64,000 nucleotides of DNA. It comes from Hyphomicrobiales bacterium. GTDB lineage: Bacteria > Pseudomonadota > Alphaproteobacteria > Rhizobiales > Rhizobiaceae. The notes beneath the pieces were generated by a model, which did no database searches, was not told the DNA's origin, and saw only the letters and a list, made by a program, of their open reading frames with translations. The stretch is from positions 1 to 64,000 of the forward strand of contig UCEY01000003.1 of the NCBI GenBank assembly GCA_900471605.1, in the 5' to 3' direction. This document shows positions 45,268-53,298 of the stretch, piece after piece. How positions within the stretch are numbered: the stretch's first letter is position 1; every line of letters begins with the position of its first letter. A program made the position numbers and the translations under genes.

Positions 45268-47040
45268 ATGACCACTCAGCAGATCCTCGCCTTTTCCGTC
45301 ATCGCCATCATGATGGCGGTCTTCATCTGGGATCGCTTCCGCTACGACGTGGTCGCCTGCTGCGCGCTGGTTCTGGCGGTCGCGCTCGGCGTCGTGCCGG
45401 TCGACAAGGCGTTTTCCGGCTTTTCCGACGATATCGTCATCATCGTCGGCAGCGCCCTGGTGGTCAGCGCCGGCGTGGCGCGCTCGGGCATCGTCGACAC
45501 CGCGATCAAGAAATTCTTCCCGAACCTCAACACGCTTCACACCCAGCTCGCGCTCCTGATGATCGTCGTCGCCCTGCTCTCCGCCTTCATCAAGAACATC
45601 GGGGCGCTGGCGATCATGATGCCGGTCGCCTTCCAGTTTTCGAGGAAATCCGGCGCCTCGCCATCCAAATACTTGATGCCGATGGCGTTTGCCGCTCTCC
45701 TTGGCGGGCTGATGACGCAGATCGGCACCTCGCCGAACATCGTCGTCTCGCGGCTGCGCCAGGAACTGACCGGCACCTCGTTCACGATGTTCGACTTCAC
45801 GCCGATGGGGGCGACCCTCACCGTCGTCGGCATCACCTTCCTCTTGTTCTTCCATTGGCTGGTCCCGAGCCGAACGAGAGAGAACAGTTCGATCGAAGAG
45901 GCGGTGGAGATCAAGAACTACACGTCGGAAGTCTCCGTGACGGCCGATTCCACGCTGCTGGAAAAATCGATCGGCGATCTCCTGAAGCATGGCGATGGCG
46001 AGGTGCTGGCCACCGCCGTGCTGCGCGGAGCGGCCCGCATGTCTCCCTTCCCCGATCTCGTCCTGCGCGAAGGCGATATCGTCCTCCTCGAAGGCCCGTC
46101 GGCCGCACTGGACCGGATCGTCTCGGCGGGCAAGCTGAAGCTCTCCGGCAAGCCCTTGAAGGAAAACGGCCAGGCGCAGGCGGACGTGATTTCGGTCGAG
46201 GCGATCATCACAAGCGAATCCCCGCTGAAGGGCCTGTCCGCCAAGGAACTGGCGCTTGCCTATACGCGTGGCGTCAATCTTCTGGCGATCAGCCGGCACG
46301 GCGAGCGGCTGAAGGAGCGGCTGGGTAACCTCACGCTGATGGCGGGCGACGTGCTGGTGCTGCAGGGCAGCCGCAAGAACCTGCCGGCGGTGCTGCAGGA
46401 TTTTTCACTGCTGCCGCTCGCCCAGCGCGAGATCCTGCTCGGGACACAGCGCCGCGCCTTCATTCCGCTGGTCATCCTGGCACTCGCCATGGCCGCCACC
46501 GCCGTCGGCATCGCACCGGTTCCGGTCGCCTTCTTTGCGGCCGCACTCGGCATGGTCGTCTTCCGGGCGATCCCGCTCAACGACTTCTACAAGTCCGTGG
46601 ACGGCCCGATCCTCGTCATGCTCGCGGCATTGATCCCGGTCTCGGACTCGCTGCGCACCAGCGGCGGCAGCGAGCTGATCGCCGGCTGGCTCGGCCACGC
46701 GGCGGCAAGCTTGCCCGCCTGGGGCGCGATCAGCCTGATCCTCGTTACCGCCATGGCTGTGACGCCCTTTTTGAACAATGCAGCGACCGTCCTCGTTATG
46801 GGGCCGATCGCCGCGAGCTTCGCCACCAATCTCGGTTTCAGGCCGGAAGCCTTCCTGATGGCCGTGGCGATCGGCGCCGGCTGCGATTTCCTGACCCCCG
46901 TCGGCCATCAGTGCAATACGCTTGTCTTCGGCCCCGGCGGCTACAAGTTTTCCGACTATCCACGCCTTGGCCTGCCTCTTTCTTTCCTGATCATCCTCGT
47001 CAGCGTGCCGGCACTGCTGTATGTCTGGCCCGTAAGGTAG
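45268..47040 (+). CDS. SLC13-family permease with two RCK_C (TrkA-C) domains
   Basis: A 590-residue inner membrane protein. Two groups of spans (residues about 1-210 and 410-590) flank a cytoplasmic part of about 200 residues with two TrkA-C-like modules (LRGAARMSPFPDLVLREGDI and LMAGDVLVLQGSRKNLPAVL). Helical-hairpin motifs IGTSPNIVVSRL and TPVGHQCNTLVFGPGGYKF are the sodium/substrate-site repeats of the divalent anion symporters. Substrates in the family include sulfate, citrate and dicarboxylates. I start at the ATG at 45268; the upstream extension to 45130 is Pro/Ala-rich and lacks a ribosome site. Confidence 0.91.
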   Translation: MTTQQILAFSVIAIMMAVFIWDRFRYDVVACCALVLAVALGVVPVDKAFSGFSDDIVIIVGSALVVSAGVARSGIVDTAIKKFFPNLNTLHTQLALLMIVVALLSAFIKNIGALAIMMPVAFQFSRKSGASPSKYLMPMAFAALLGGLMTQIGTSPNIVVSRLRQELTGTSFTMFDFTPMGATLTVVGITFLLFFHWLVPSRTRENSSIEEAVEIKNYTSEVSVTADSTLLEKSIGDLLKHGDGEVLATAVLRGAARMSPFPDLVLREGDIVLLEGPSAALDRIVSAGKLKLSGKPLKENGQAQADVISVEAIITSESPLKGLSAKELALAYTRGVNLLAISRHGERLKERLGNLTLMAGDVLVLQGSRKNLPAVLQDFSLLPLAQREILLGTQRRAFIPLVILALAMAATAVGIAPVPVAFFAAALGMVVFRAIPLNDFYKSVDGPILVMLAALIPVSDSLRTSGGSELIAGWLGHAAASLPAWGAISLILVTAMAVTPFLNNAATVLVMGPIAASFATNLGFRPEAFLMAVAIGAGCDFLTPVGHQCNTLVFGPGGYKFSDYPRLGLPLSFLIILVSVPALLYVWPVR

Positions 47041-47156
47041 GGGTCCAGGGCCAAAAACCTTGACGCTCGCGGCTGAATATGGCCTAAGCCTGCGCCAATC
47101 CGCATTTCAAAAACAGGCTTGGCGCCTTTCCGGCCGCCACAGATAGAGCATTCTTC

Positions 47157-48614
47157 ATGATCGCCACGAAGCCCCGCGTCCGCATTGCCCCGTCGCCGAC
47201 CGGCGAGCCGCATGTCGGCACCGCCTATATCGCGCTGTTCAACTATCTCTTCGCCAAGAAACACGGCGGCGAATTCATCCTGCGCATCGAGGACACCGAT
47301 GCGACCCGCTCGACGCGCGAATTCGAGGAAAAGGTGCTGGACGCGCTGCGCTGGACGGGCCTGACCTGGGCGGAGGGCCCGGATGTCGGCGGACCTTATG
47401 GTCCCTACCGCCAGTCCGACCGCAAGGACATGTACCAGCCCTATGCGCAGCAGCTGCTCGACAAGGGCCATGCCTTCCGCTGCTTCTGCACGCCGGAACG
47501 CCTGGAGCAGATGCGCGAAGGCCAGCGCGCCGCCGGCAAGCCGCCGAAATACGACGGTCTCTGCCTGAGCTATACGGCCGAGGAAGTGACCTCCCGGATG
47601 GCGTCGGGCGAAACCTCGGTCATCCGCATGAAGATCCCGACCGAAGGCTCCTGCGATTTCCACGACGGCGTCTATGGCGACGTGTCGATCCCGTGGGATT
47701 CGGTCGACATGCAGGTGCTGATCAAGGGCGACGGCATGCCGACCTATCACATGGCTAATGTCATCGACGACCATCTGATGAAGATCACCCACGTGGCGCG
47801 TGGCGAGGAATGGCTGGCCTCGGTGCCGAAGCACATCCTGCTCTACCGCTATTTCGAGTGGGAACAGCCGGTGTTCATGCACCTCTCGCTGATGAGGAAC
47901 GCCGACAAGTCGAAACTGTCGAAGCGCAAGAACCCGACCTCGATCTCCTATTATTCCGCGCTCGGTTACCTGCCGGAAGCGCTGATGAACTTTCTGGGCC
48001 TGTTCTTCATCCAGATCGCCGAAGGCGAGGAGATGCTGACCATGGACGAGCTGACCGAAAAGTTCGATCCGGACAACCTCTCCAAGGCCGGCGCGATCTT
48101 CGACATCCAGAAGCTCGACTGGCTGAACGGCCGCTGGCTGCGCGAAAAGCTGTCGCCCGACGAATTCGTCGCCCGCGTGCTGGAATGGGCGATGGAGAAC
48201 AGCCGCCTGACGGAAGGCCTGAAACATTCGCAGAGCCGCATTTCCAAGCTCGGCGAACTGCCGAACCTCGCCGGTTTCCTGCTGTCCTCCGATGTCGGCC
48301 TGACTCCGGCCTCGTTTGCAGGCCTGAAGACCAGCCCGGCGGAAACGCTGGAGATCATCAATACCGTGCAGGCCGATTTCGAGAAGATGATCGAGTTCAA
48401 TGTCGAATCGATCGACGGCGAACTGCGTGCCATCGCCGACAAGCTGGGCAAGAAACTGCGCGTCGTCACCCCGCCGCTCTTCGTCGCCATGTCCGGTTCG
48501 CAGCGTTCGCTGCCGCTGTTCGACTCGATGGCGCTGCTCGGCCGCTCGGTCGTCAGGCAGCGGTTGAAGATCGCGGCGACGGTGGTGGCGTCCATGGTGG
48601 GCAGTGAGAAATAG
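47157..48614 (+). CDS. gltX: Glutamyl-tRNA synthetase
   Basis: A 485-residue class I synthetase. The HIGH motif appears as PSPTGEPHVGTAYIALFNY (residues about 10-28), the KMSKS motif as DKSKLSKRKNP (about 252), and GDGMPTYHMANVIDD is conserved. Non-discriminating or discriminating behaviour toward tRNA-Gln cannot be told here; alphaproteobacteria usually rely on the amidotransferase route for glutaminyl-tRNA and often have two gltX genes. lysS follows after a 140-base gap holding a very long palindrome, an order also seen in other rhizobia. Confidence 0.95.
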   Translation: MIATKPRVRIAPSPTGEPHVGTAYIALFNYLFAKKHGGEFILRIEDTDATRSTREFEEKVLDALRWTGLTWAEGPDVGGPYGPYRQSDRKDMYQPYAQQLLDKGHAFRCFCTPERLEQMREGQRAAGKPPKYDGLCLSYTAEEVTSRMASGETSVIRMKIPTEGSCDFHDGVYGDVSIPWDSVDMQVLIKGDGMPTYHMANVIDDHLMKITHVARGEEWLASVPKHILLYRYFEWEQPVFMHLSLMRNADKSKLSKRKNPTSISYYSALGYLPEALMNFLGLFFIQIAEGEEMLTMDELTEKFDPDNLSKAGAIFDIQKLDWLNGRWLREKLSPDEFVARVLEWAMENSRLTEGLKHSQSRISKLGELPNLAGFLLSSDVGLTPASFAGLKTSPAETLEIINTVQADFEKMIEFNVESIDGELRAIADKLGKKLRVVTPPLFVAMSGSQRSLPLFDSMALLGRSVVRQRLKIAATVVASMVGSEK

Positions 48615-48655
48615 AATATCAGGCCTTCAACGATGAAGGTCGGCATTTGAGATAC

Positions 48656-48718
48656 CCCCCTCTGCCCTGCCGGGCATCTCCCCCCTTGAGGGGGAGATGC
48701 CCGGCAGGGCAGAGGGGG
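48656..48718. repeat. Perfect 29-bp inverted repeat between gltX and lysS
   Basis: CCCCCTCTGCCCTGCCGGGC... (48656-48684) is matched without mismatch by its reverse complement at 48690-48718, with a 5-base loop CTTGA. Both strands are GC-rich and no T-run follows, so it is more like a dispersed palindrome than a terminator, though the transcript hairpin must be extremely stable. It lies 39 bases before the lysS start. Confidence 0.9.
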
Positions 48719-48756
48719 TAACCGCAACGAACACAGCCCGAAAAAGGCGAAACACG

Positions 48757-50256
48757 ATGACCGAGAACACGACGACTGAAACCGCCCTCTCCTCCGACGC
48801 CACGCAGGTGCGCGCCCAGAAGCTTGCCATCCTTCGCGAAAAGATCGGCGACGTCTATCCGGCGCATTTCCACCGCACCATGACCAATGCGGAACTGGCG
48901 GAGAAATACAAAAACCTGGAAGCGGACGTCGAGACGCAGGACATCGTCACCGTCGCCGGCCGGGTCTATTCCTCCCGCAATTCCGGCATGTTCATGGATA
49001 TCCATGATGCATCCGGAAAAATCCAGATCTTCTCCCACAAGGACGTGACGCCGGAAGAAGCCCGCGACATGCTGCCGATGATCGACATCGGGGATATTAT
49101 CGGTGTCACCGGCGTGGTCCGCCGCACCAAGCGCGGCGAGCTGTCGATCAACGCCCAGTCGATCACCATGCTCACCAAGTCGCTGCTGCCGATGCCGGAA
49201 AAGTGGCACGGCCTGTCGGACGTCGAGCTGCGCTACCGCAAGCGCCATCTCGACATCATGACCAACGAGGAATCCAAGCTCCGCTTCCAGCAGCGCTCGC
49301 GCATCGTCTCCGGCATCCGCCGCTTCATGGAAAACGACGGTTTCATGGAAGTCGAGACGCCGATGCTGCATTCGGTCTATGGCGGCGCCACCGCCGAGCC
49401 GTTCAAGACCCATCACAACACGCTGAAGCTCGACATGTACCTGCGCATCGCGCCGGAACTGTTTTTGAAGCGCACCCTGGTTTCGGGCCTCACCGACAAG
49501 GTGTTCGAGATCAACCGCAACTTCCGCAACGAAGGGGTTTCCACAAGGCACAATCCAGAATTCACGATGATGGAGTGCTACTGGGCCTATGCGGACTACG
49601 AGGACATCATGGACCTCGTCGAGCGCATGTTCTCGACCTTGGCCATGACCATCCACGGCACGACCGAGGTGAAGTTCGGCGACAAGGAACTGTCCTTCAA
49701 GGGCCCGTTCAAGCGCGTGCCGATGCCCGACGCCGTCAAGGAAGCGACCGGCATCGACTTCCTCGCCATGAAGACTGACGAGGAAGCCCGCAATGCCGCC
49801 AAGGCGGCCGGTTTCGCGGTCGAGAAGGACTGGACCTGGGGCGAATGCCTCGCCTTCATCTTCGAGGAAAAGGTCGAAGGCACGCTGATCCAGCCAAGCC
49901 ACGTAACGCATTTCCCGAAGGACATCTCTCCCTTCGCCAAGGAAGTGCCGGGCGAACCGCGCCTCGTCGAACGTTTCGAGACCTATTGCAACGCCTGGGA
50001 ACTGGGCAATGCGTTTTCCGAGTTGAACGACCCGGAAGAACAGCGCAAGCGGATGGTCGAGCAGCTCGAACAGGCGCATGCCCGCGGCGAGAAGGACAAG
50101 CAGCTTGACGACGAGTTCCTCGACGCAATCGACCAGGGCATGCCGCCGGCTGGCGGCCTCGGCATCGGCGTCGACCGCCTGGTCATGCTGCTGACGGATT
50201 CGCCCTCGATCCGCGACGTGATCCTGTTTCCGGCACGGCGGGCGAAGGCGGATTGA
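48757..50256 (+). CDS. lysS: Lysyl-tRNA synthetase (class II)
   Basis: A 499-residue class II synthetase. An OB-fold anticodon domain (VTVAGRVYSSRNSGMFMDIH) is followed by motif 1 (GFMEVETPMLH), motif 2 (EINRNFRNEGVSTRHNPEFT) and motif 3 (GGLGIGVDRLVMLLTD). I start at the ATG at 48757, with AAAAAGGCGAAACACG ahead; the longer frame begins inside the palindrome. Many alphaproteobacteria carry a class I LysRS instead, so whether a class I gene exists elsewhere in this genome is worth knowing. Confidence 0.95.
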   Translation: MTENTTTETALSSDATQVRAQKLAILREKIGDVYPAHFHRTMTNAELAEKYKNLEADVETQDIVTVAGRVYSSRNSGMFMDIHDASGKIQIFSHKDVTPEEARDMLPMIDIGDIIGVTGVVRRTKRGELSINAQSITMLTKSLLPMPEKWHGLSDVELRYRKRHLDIMTNEESKLRFQQRSRIVSGIRRFMENDGFMEVETPMLHSVYGGATAEPFKTHHNTLKLDMYLRIAPELFLKRTLVSGLTDKVFEINRNFRNEGVSTRHNPEFTMMECYWAYADYEDIMDLVERMFSTLAMTIHGTTEVKFGDKELSFKGPFKRVPMPDAVKEATGIDFLAMKTDEEARNAAKAAGFAVEKDWTWGECLAFIFEEKVEGTLIQPSHVTHFPKDISPFAKEVPGEPRLVERFETYCNAWELGNAFSELNDPEEQRKRMVEQLEQAHARGEKDKQLDDEFLDAIDQGMPPAGGLGIGVDRLVMLLTDSPSIRDVILFPARRAKAD

Positions 50257-50280
50257 TAGCGGTTCGCCGCACCGCAAATG

Positions 50281-50312
50281 CCGTCATCCTCGGGTCAAGC
50301 TGAGGATGACGG
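50281..50312 (+). terminator. Palindrome serving as probable lysS terminator
   Basis: CCGTCATCCTC (50281-50291) pairs with GAGGATGACGG (50302-50312) over a 10-base loop, 25 bases after the lysS stop. It is a member of the same dispersed GTCATCCTCGGG family as the pair at 20827-20976. No U-run follows. Confidence 0.55.
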
Positions 50313-50428
50313 GGACACGCCGCCAGCGACAACGCCGGTCGTCGGCACCGGAACAGGCCTCATGATCGCCTGTCCGGGTGCGAAGCAGGCCCGCATGCCG
50401 ATAAATTCGACCCGGAACGTTTGGGGCC

Positions 50429-50977
50429 ATGGCGGAAGACACTTTGATCATCGAACTCAGCCTGGCGGAACTCCGCAAGGTCACCGGTTATGCGGCAGCG
50501 TGCGGTCGACCCGCATTGGCGATCTTCGAACGTGAACGCCCCGAGGACCCGCGCCCGCGGGACGCGATCAACGCCGCGCAGGATTTCGCCGACGGAGGCC
50601 GCCGGACCAAAGCGCTCCGGGACAGCGCTTGGGGGGCGCAACGGGCAGCTCAGGAAGCCCGCGACGCTGGAAAGGCCGCTGCGAGCGAGGCCGCCCTCGC
50701 GGCGCTGGCGGCAGCCGGGGCGGCCTTTCTCCACCCACTGGCGAAGGCGGCTCAGGTCAAGCACATCCTCGGATCGGCCGCTCACGCCGCGCGCGCGTTC
50801 GAACTCGCCCCCCAAGAGAACCCCGCTGGCGAAGCCAGCCATATGACGCAAACACCAATCCACCCGCATCCAGTAGTGGTGGACGTCCTCAAGCGTTATC
50901 CAGCCGCTCCAACTGGCGGCGGACGGATCGGCGAACTGGTCCGTCAGCTCGATGCTTCGCTCCGACAAGCTGAATAG
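50429..50977 (+). CDS. Imm-5-like putative immunity protein, orphan
   Basis: A 182-residue Ala-rich helical protein. It matches the Imm-5-like group of putative immunity proteins: GYAAACGRPALAIFERERPE, DFADGGRRTKALRDSAWGAQ, AAFLHPLAKAAQVKHILGSA and the C-terminal VVDVLKRYPAAPTGGGRIGE. Such proteins are thought to neutralise polymorphic or contact-dependent toxins. No toxin, PAAR/VgrG, RHS or CdiA gene lies next to it in this window, so it may protect against toxins of neighbours or have another role. The ATG lacks a strong ribosome site. Confidence 0.82.
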   Translation: MAEDTLIIELSLAELRKVTGYAAACGRPALAIFERERPEDPRPRDAINAAQDFADGGRRTKALRDSAWGAQRAAQEARDAGKAAASEAALAALAAAGAAFLHPLAKAAQVKHILGSAAHAARAFELAPQENPAGEASHMTQTPIHPHPVVVDVLKRYPAAPTGGGRIGELVRQLDASLRQAE

Positions 50978-51203
50978 AGAAGGCTCTCTGGGAAGTTACG
51001 ATTAGGAGAGCACCCAAGATCCGACGCTCGGATCGCCACCTAGCAAGTGTCGGGGCTCGCTGAACACCCGCCCAGGGATGACAACAGAGAGGGTGGTGGC
51101 GATCGCGACGGCGGCATCCCTATCTCTCCAGCGGGAGAGATAGGAGTTTCAATATCTTGCAAAGCCAAGTTGGAAATCGCAAGTAGGGGGTCCTCCCCCA
51201 CTC

Positions 51204-52601
51204 TCAGTGCACGGCCTTCGCAGCCGGGCTCTTGGCGTCCGAAGCCGACGCCGCCTGGGCGGGTTTGGCGGGCGCCGGAGCCGAAGCCGGCTGCCCGCGC
51301 ATCTTGGCGAGCCAGGCGGCACCTGCCGCGTCGGCATCGGTAGAGCCGTCGGTCCGCGGCGGAGCCGCTTCGATGGCCACCTCCTCGGAGCGTTTCGCAT
51401 CGGCGCCGGTCGATTTCGACCAGCGCTTGCCACCCTCGGCGGAGGTTCTGGGCTCGGGGGCCGGCTCCTGTGCCGCGGCCTTGGCTTGCGTCGCGGCGGG
51501 TTTGGCGGGCGTCGCGGCGGGCTTTTCTTCGCTGCTGCCGGAGAACATGCCCATGATCGAGGAGAGGAAACCGCCCTCTTCCTTTTTCGGCTCGGCCGAC
51601 GCAACCTCGGTGGCAGTGGCCTGCTTCTGGTCGCCATGGCCCTGGGCTGCGGCGGTCTTGCCCTGTGCGGCCGCAGTCTTGCCCGGCTTGTTCGGTCCCG
51701 CCTCCGGGCCGACCGGCGCTGCATGCGCATCGGCCGGAGTTGCCGCCGCATGGGCTTCGCCTTCGGGCGCATGGGCCGCCTCGGCCGGCGCTTCCGGCTT
51801 GGAGCCGAAGATCATGCCGGTGATGGAGCTGAGGAAGCCGCCGCTTTCCTTGGCGGCGACCTCGTCGCCGTGCCCCTCGGCCGGAGCGCCATGGGCCTCC
51901 GCGGGAGCGCCATGGCCGCTGGCGGCGGGTTCGCCGTGACCGGCAGGCGCGCTCGGCGCCCCGTGACCTTCAGCCTTGGGCTTTTCGCCATGGCCGCTCG
52001 GCGCACCGTGTTCGCCTTCCGGCTTGGCGACCACCGGTTCGACGCAATCCGCGTGATCGGTCAGCCGGGCTGTGAGCAGCTCGGCATCCTCCAGCGGCAG
52101 GTCGATGCGCATGCCGTAATATTCGCCGTTCGGATTGGCCGTGCCGTCGAGGTAATAGGCCGAATAGGCCTGTGCACCGGTGCCTTCGGGCGCCTTTTTG
52201 GGGTCGGGGATATAGACGACCTGGGCTCCGATCGCACGGCCGCGCATCTGGGCGCGGTCGCGGGGGCCGGCCTTGTCGATCATCGCCACCTGGACGAGAT
52301 CGGCCTTTTCCTTTTCCTGGACCGCCTTGGCGACGCGCAACGCCGTGCGGATGCGCGCCATGCCGTCACCGGCCTCTTCGCTCACCACATATTTACGGAC
52401 CCAGTAACGCTGGTCCCGCTTGATCTTGACCGTTTCCAGCGCGGTGCATTTAAGCCCGTTGATCTCCAGATAGGAGGGGCCGAGGATCTTGTCCGTGCCG
52501 ATAAGCACGGCCGCCGCGCCGCTGCCGCCGCCGAGCACGACGATGCTGCCCATGAGGATGAAGACGAGCTTCTTGGAAAACCGGAACTTCAGACCCTTCA
52601 C
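51204..52601 (-). CDS. Membrane-anchored low-complexity protein with duplicated motif
   Basis: A 465-residue protein of unrecognised family. One N-terminal span (KLVFILMGSIVVLGGGSGAA, residues about 9-28) anchors a folded part of about 150 residues (KCTALETVKIKRDQRYWVRK, ADLVQVAMIDKAGPRDRAQM, GAQVVYIPDPKKA) that looks conserved, then a 270-residue tail of Ala, Pro, Gly, His and Glu. In the tail a short hydrophobic motif occurs twice: GGFLSSITGMIFGSK and GGFLSSIMGMFSGSS. Start is a GTG after CCGGAGCTCGGCAA; a TTG frame 39 bases upstream is weaker. It stands between convergent and divergent genes. Function unknown. Confidence 0.8.
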   Translation of the reverse strand: MKGLKFRFSKKLVFILMGSIVVLGGGSGAAAVLIGTDKILGPSYLEINGLKCTALETVKIKRDQRYWVRKYVVSEEAGDGMARIRTALRVAKAVQEKEKADLVQVAMIDKAGPRDRAQMRGRAIGAQVVYIPDPKKAPEGTGAQAYSAYYLDGTANPNGEYYGMRIDLPLEDAELLTARLTDHADCVEPVVAKPEGEHGAPSGHGEKPKAEGHGAPSAPAGHGEPAASGHGAPAEAHGAPAEGHGDEVAAKESGGFLSSITGMIFGSKPEAPAEAAHAPEGEAHAAATPADAHAAPVGPEAGPNKPGKTAAAQGKTAAAQGHGDQKQATATEVASAEPKKEEGGFLSSIMGMFSGSSEEKPAATPAKPAATQAKAAAQEPAPEPRTSAEGGKRWSKSTGADAKRSEEVAIEAAPPRTDGSTDADAAGAAWLAKMRGQPASAPAPAKPAQAASASDAKSPAAKAVH

Positions 52602-52801
52602 TTGCCGAGCTCCGGCATGGTCAACTCCATATCTACGCAAAACAACAGGATGGAATAGTGCCGGGATAGTCGCCTATTCTTGTTGAGGAAGCTTTAAGCC
52701 GGGGGATTCTTTTTGCCGCCTCGAAGGTATTTCCTGGCCTCTGCCTGCTTCATTCCGAAACGATCCGGACTTTCGCCGACCCCTCTTGCGCAAATCGAAC
52801 C

Positions 52802-52817
52802 GCGGGTATATACCCGC
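52802..52817. promoter_or_regulatory. MarR operator at its own start
   Basis: GCGGGTATATACCCGC is a perfect 16-base palindrome ending 3 bases before the marR ATG, so a bound regulator would cover the ribosome site or the start of a leaderless transcript. A matching site lies before the MFS gene. Confidence 0.8.
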
Positions 52818-52820
52818 TCT

Positions 52821-53222
52821 ATGCCGAACGACACCTGCCACTGCATCCTGCTGCGCAAAGCCTCGCGAAAGGTCTCGTCCTATTACGACGAGGCGTTGGC
52901 GCCGCTTGGCGTCAACATCGGGCAGTTCAGCCTGCTGCGCAACATCAACCGGCTGGCGCCGGTCTCGCTCACCGAACTCGCGATCCAGGTGGACCTGGAC
53001 CGTTCGACGGTCGGCCGCAACGCCAAGGTGCTGGAGCGCATGGGCCTGGTCGCGATCGGCCACGGCGAGGACCAGCGCGAGGCGATGCTGACCGTTGCGC
53101 CGAAGGGTGCGGCGATCCTCAAACAGGGCGCGCCTCTTTGGGATGGCGTGCAGGACGAGATCCAGGCCCGGCTCGGGGCCGAGAAAACCAGACAATTGCA
53201 GGAGCTGCTGGCGGCTCTCTGA
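52821..53222 (+). CDS. MarR-family transcriptional regulator
   Basis: A 133-residue winged HTH regulator. The HTH reads SLTELAIQVDLDRSTVGRNA (residues about 53-72) followed by the wing with the usual Asp-x-Arg (GHGEDQREAMLTVAPKG). A Cys-x-Cys near the N-terminus (DTCHCILLRKASRK) could respond to oxidation or metal, but this is inference. It lies 76 bases ahead of the MFS gene and both have the same palindromic operator, so it probably represses itself and the transporter. Longer frames upstream have no ribosome site. Confidence 0.93.
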   Translation: MPNDTCHCILLRKASRKVSSYYDEALAPLGVNIGQFSLLRNINRLAPVSLTELAIQVDLDRSTVGRNAKVLERMGLVAIGHGEDQREAMLTVAPKGAAILKQGAPLWDGVQDEIQARLGAEKTRQLQELLAAL

Positions 53223-53236
53223 TTTTCGCGCAAAAG

Positions 53237-53250
53237 CGGGCATATACCCG
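53237..53250. promoter_or_regulatory. MarR operator before the MFS gene
   Basis: CGGGCATATACCCG matches the operator at 52802-52817 in 13 of 14 core bases. It lies 15 bases after the marR stop and about 50 bases before the MFS start, where it could block a second promoter. Confidence 0.78.
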
Positions 53251-53298
53251 AAAATTACACGCTGCCGGTGCGGCAACGACCAGGAAAGGGACAGAACC

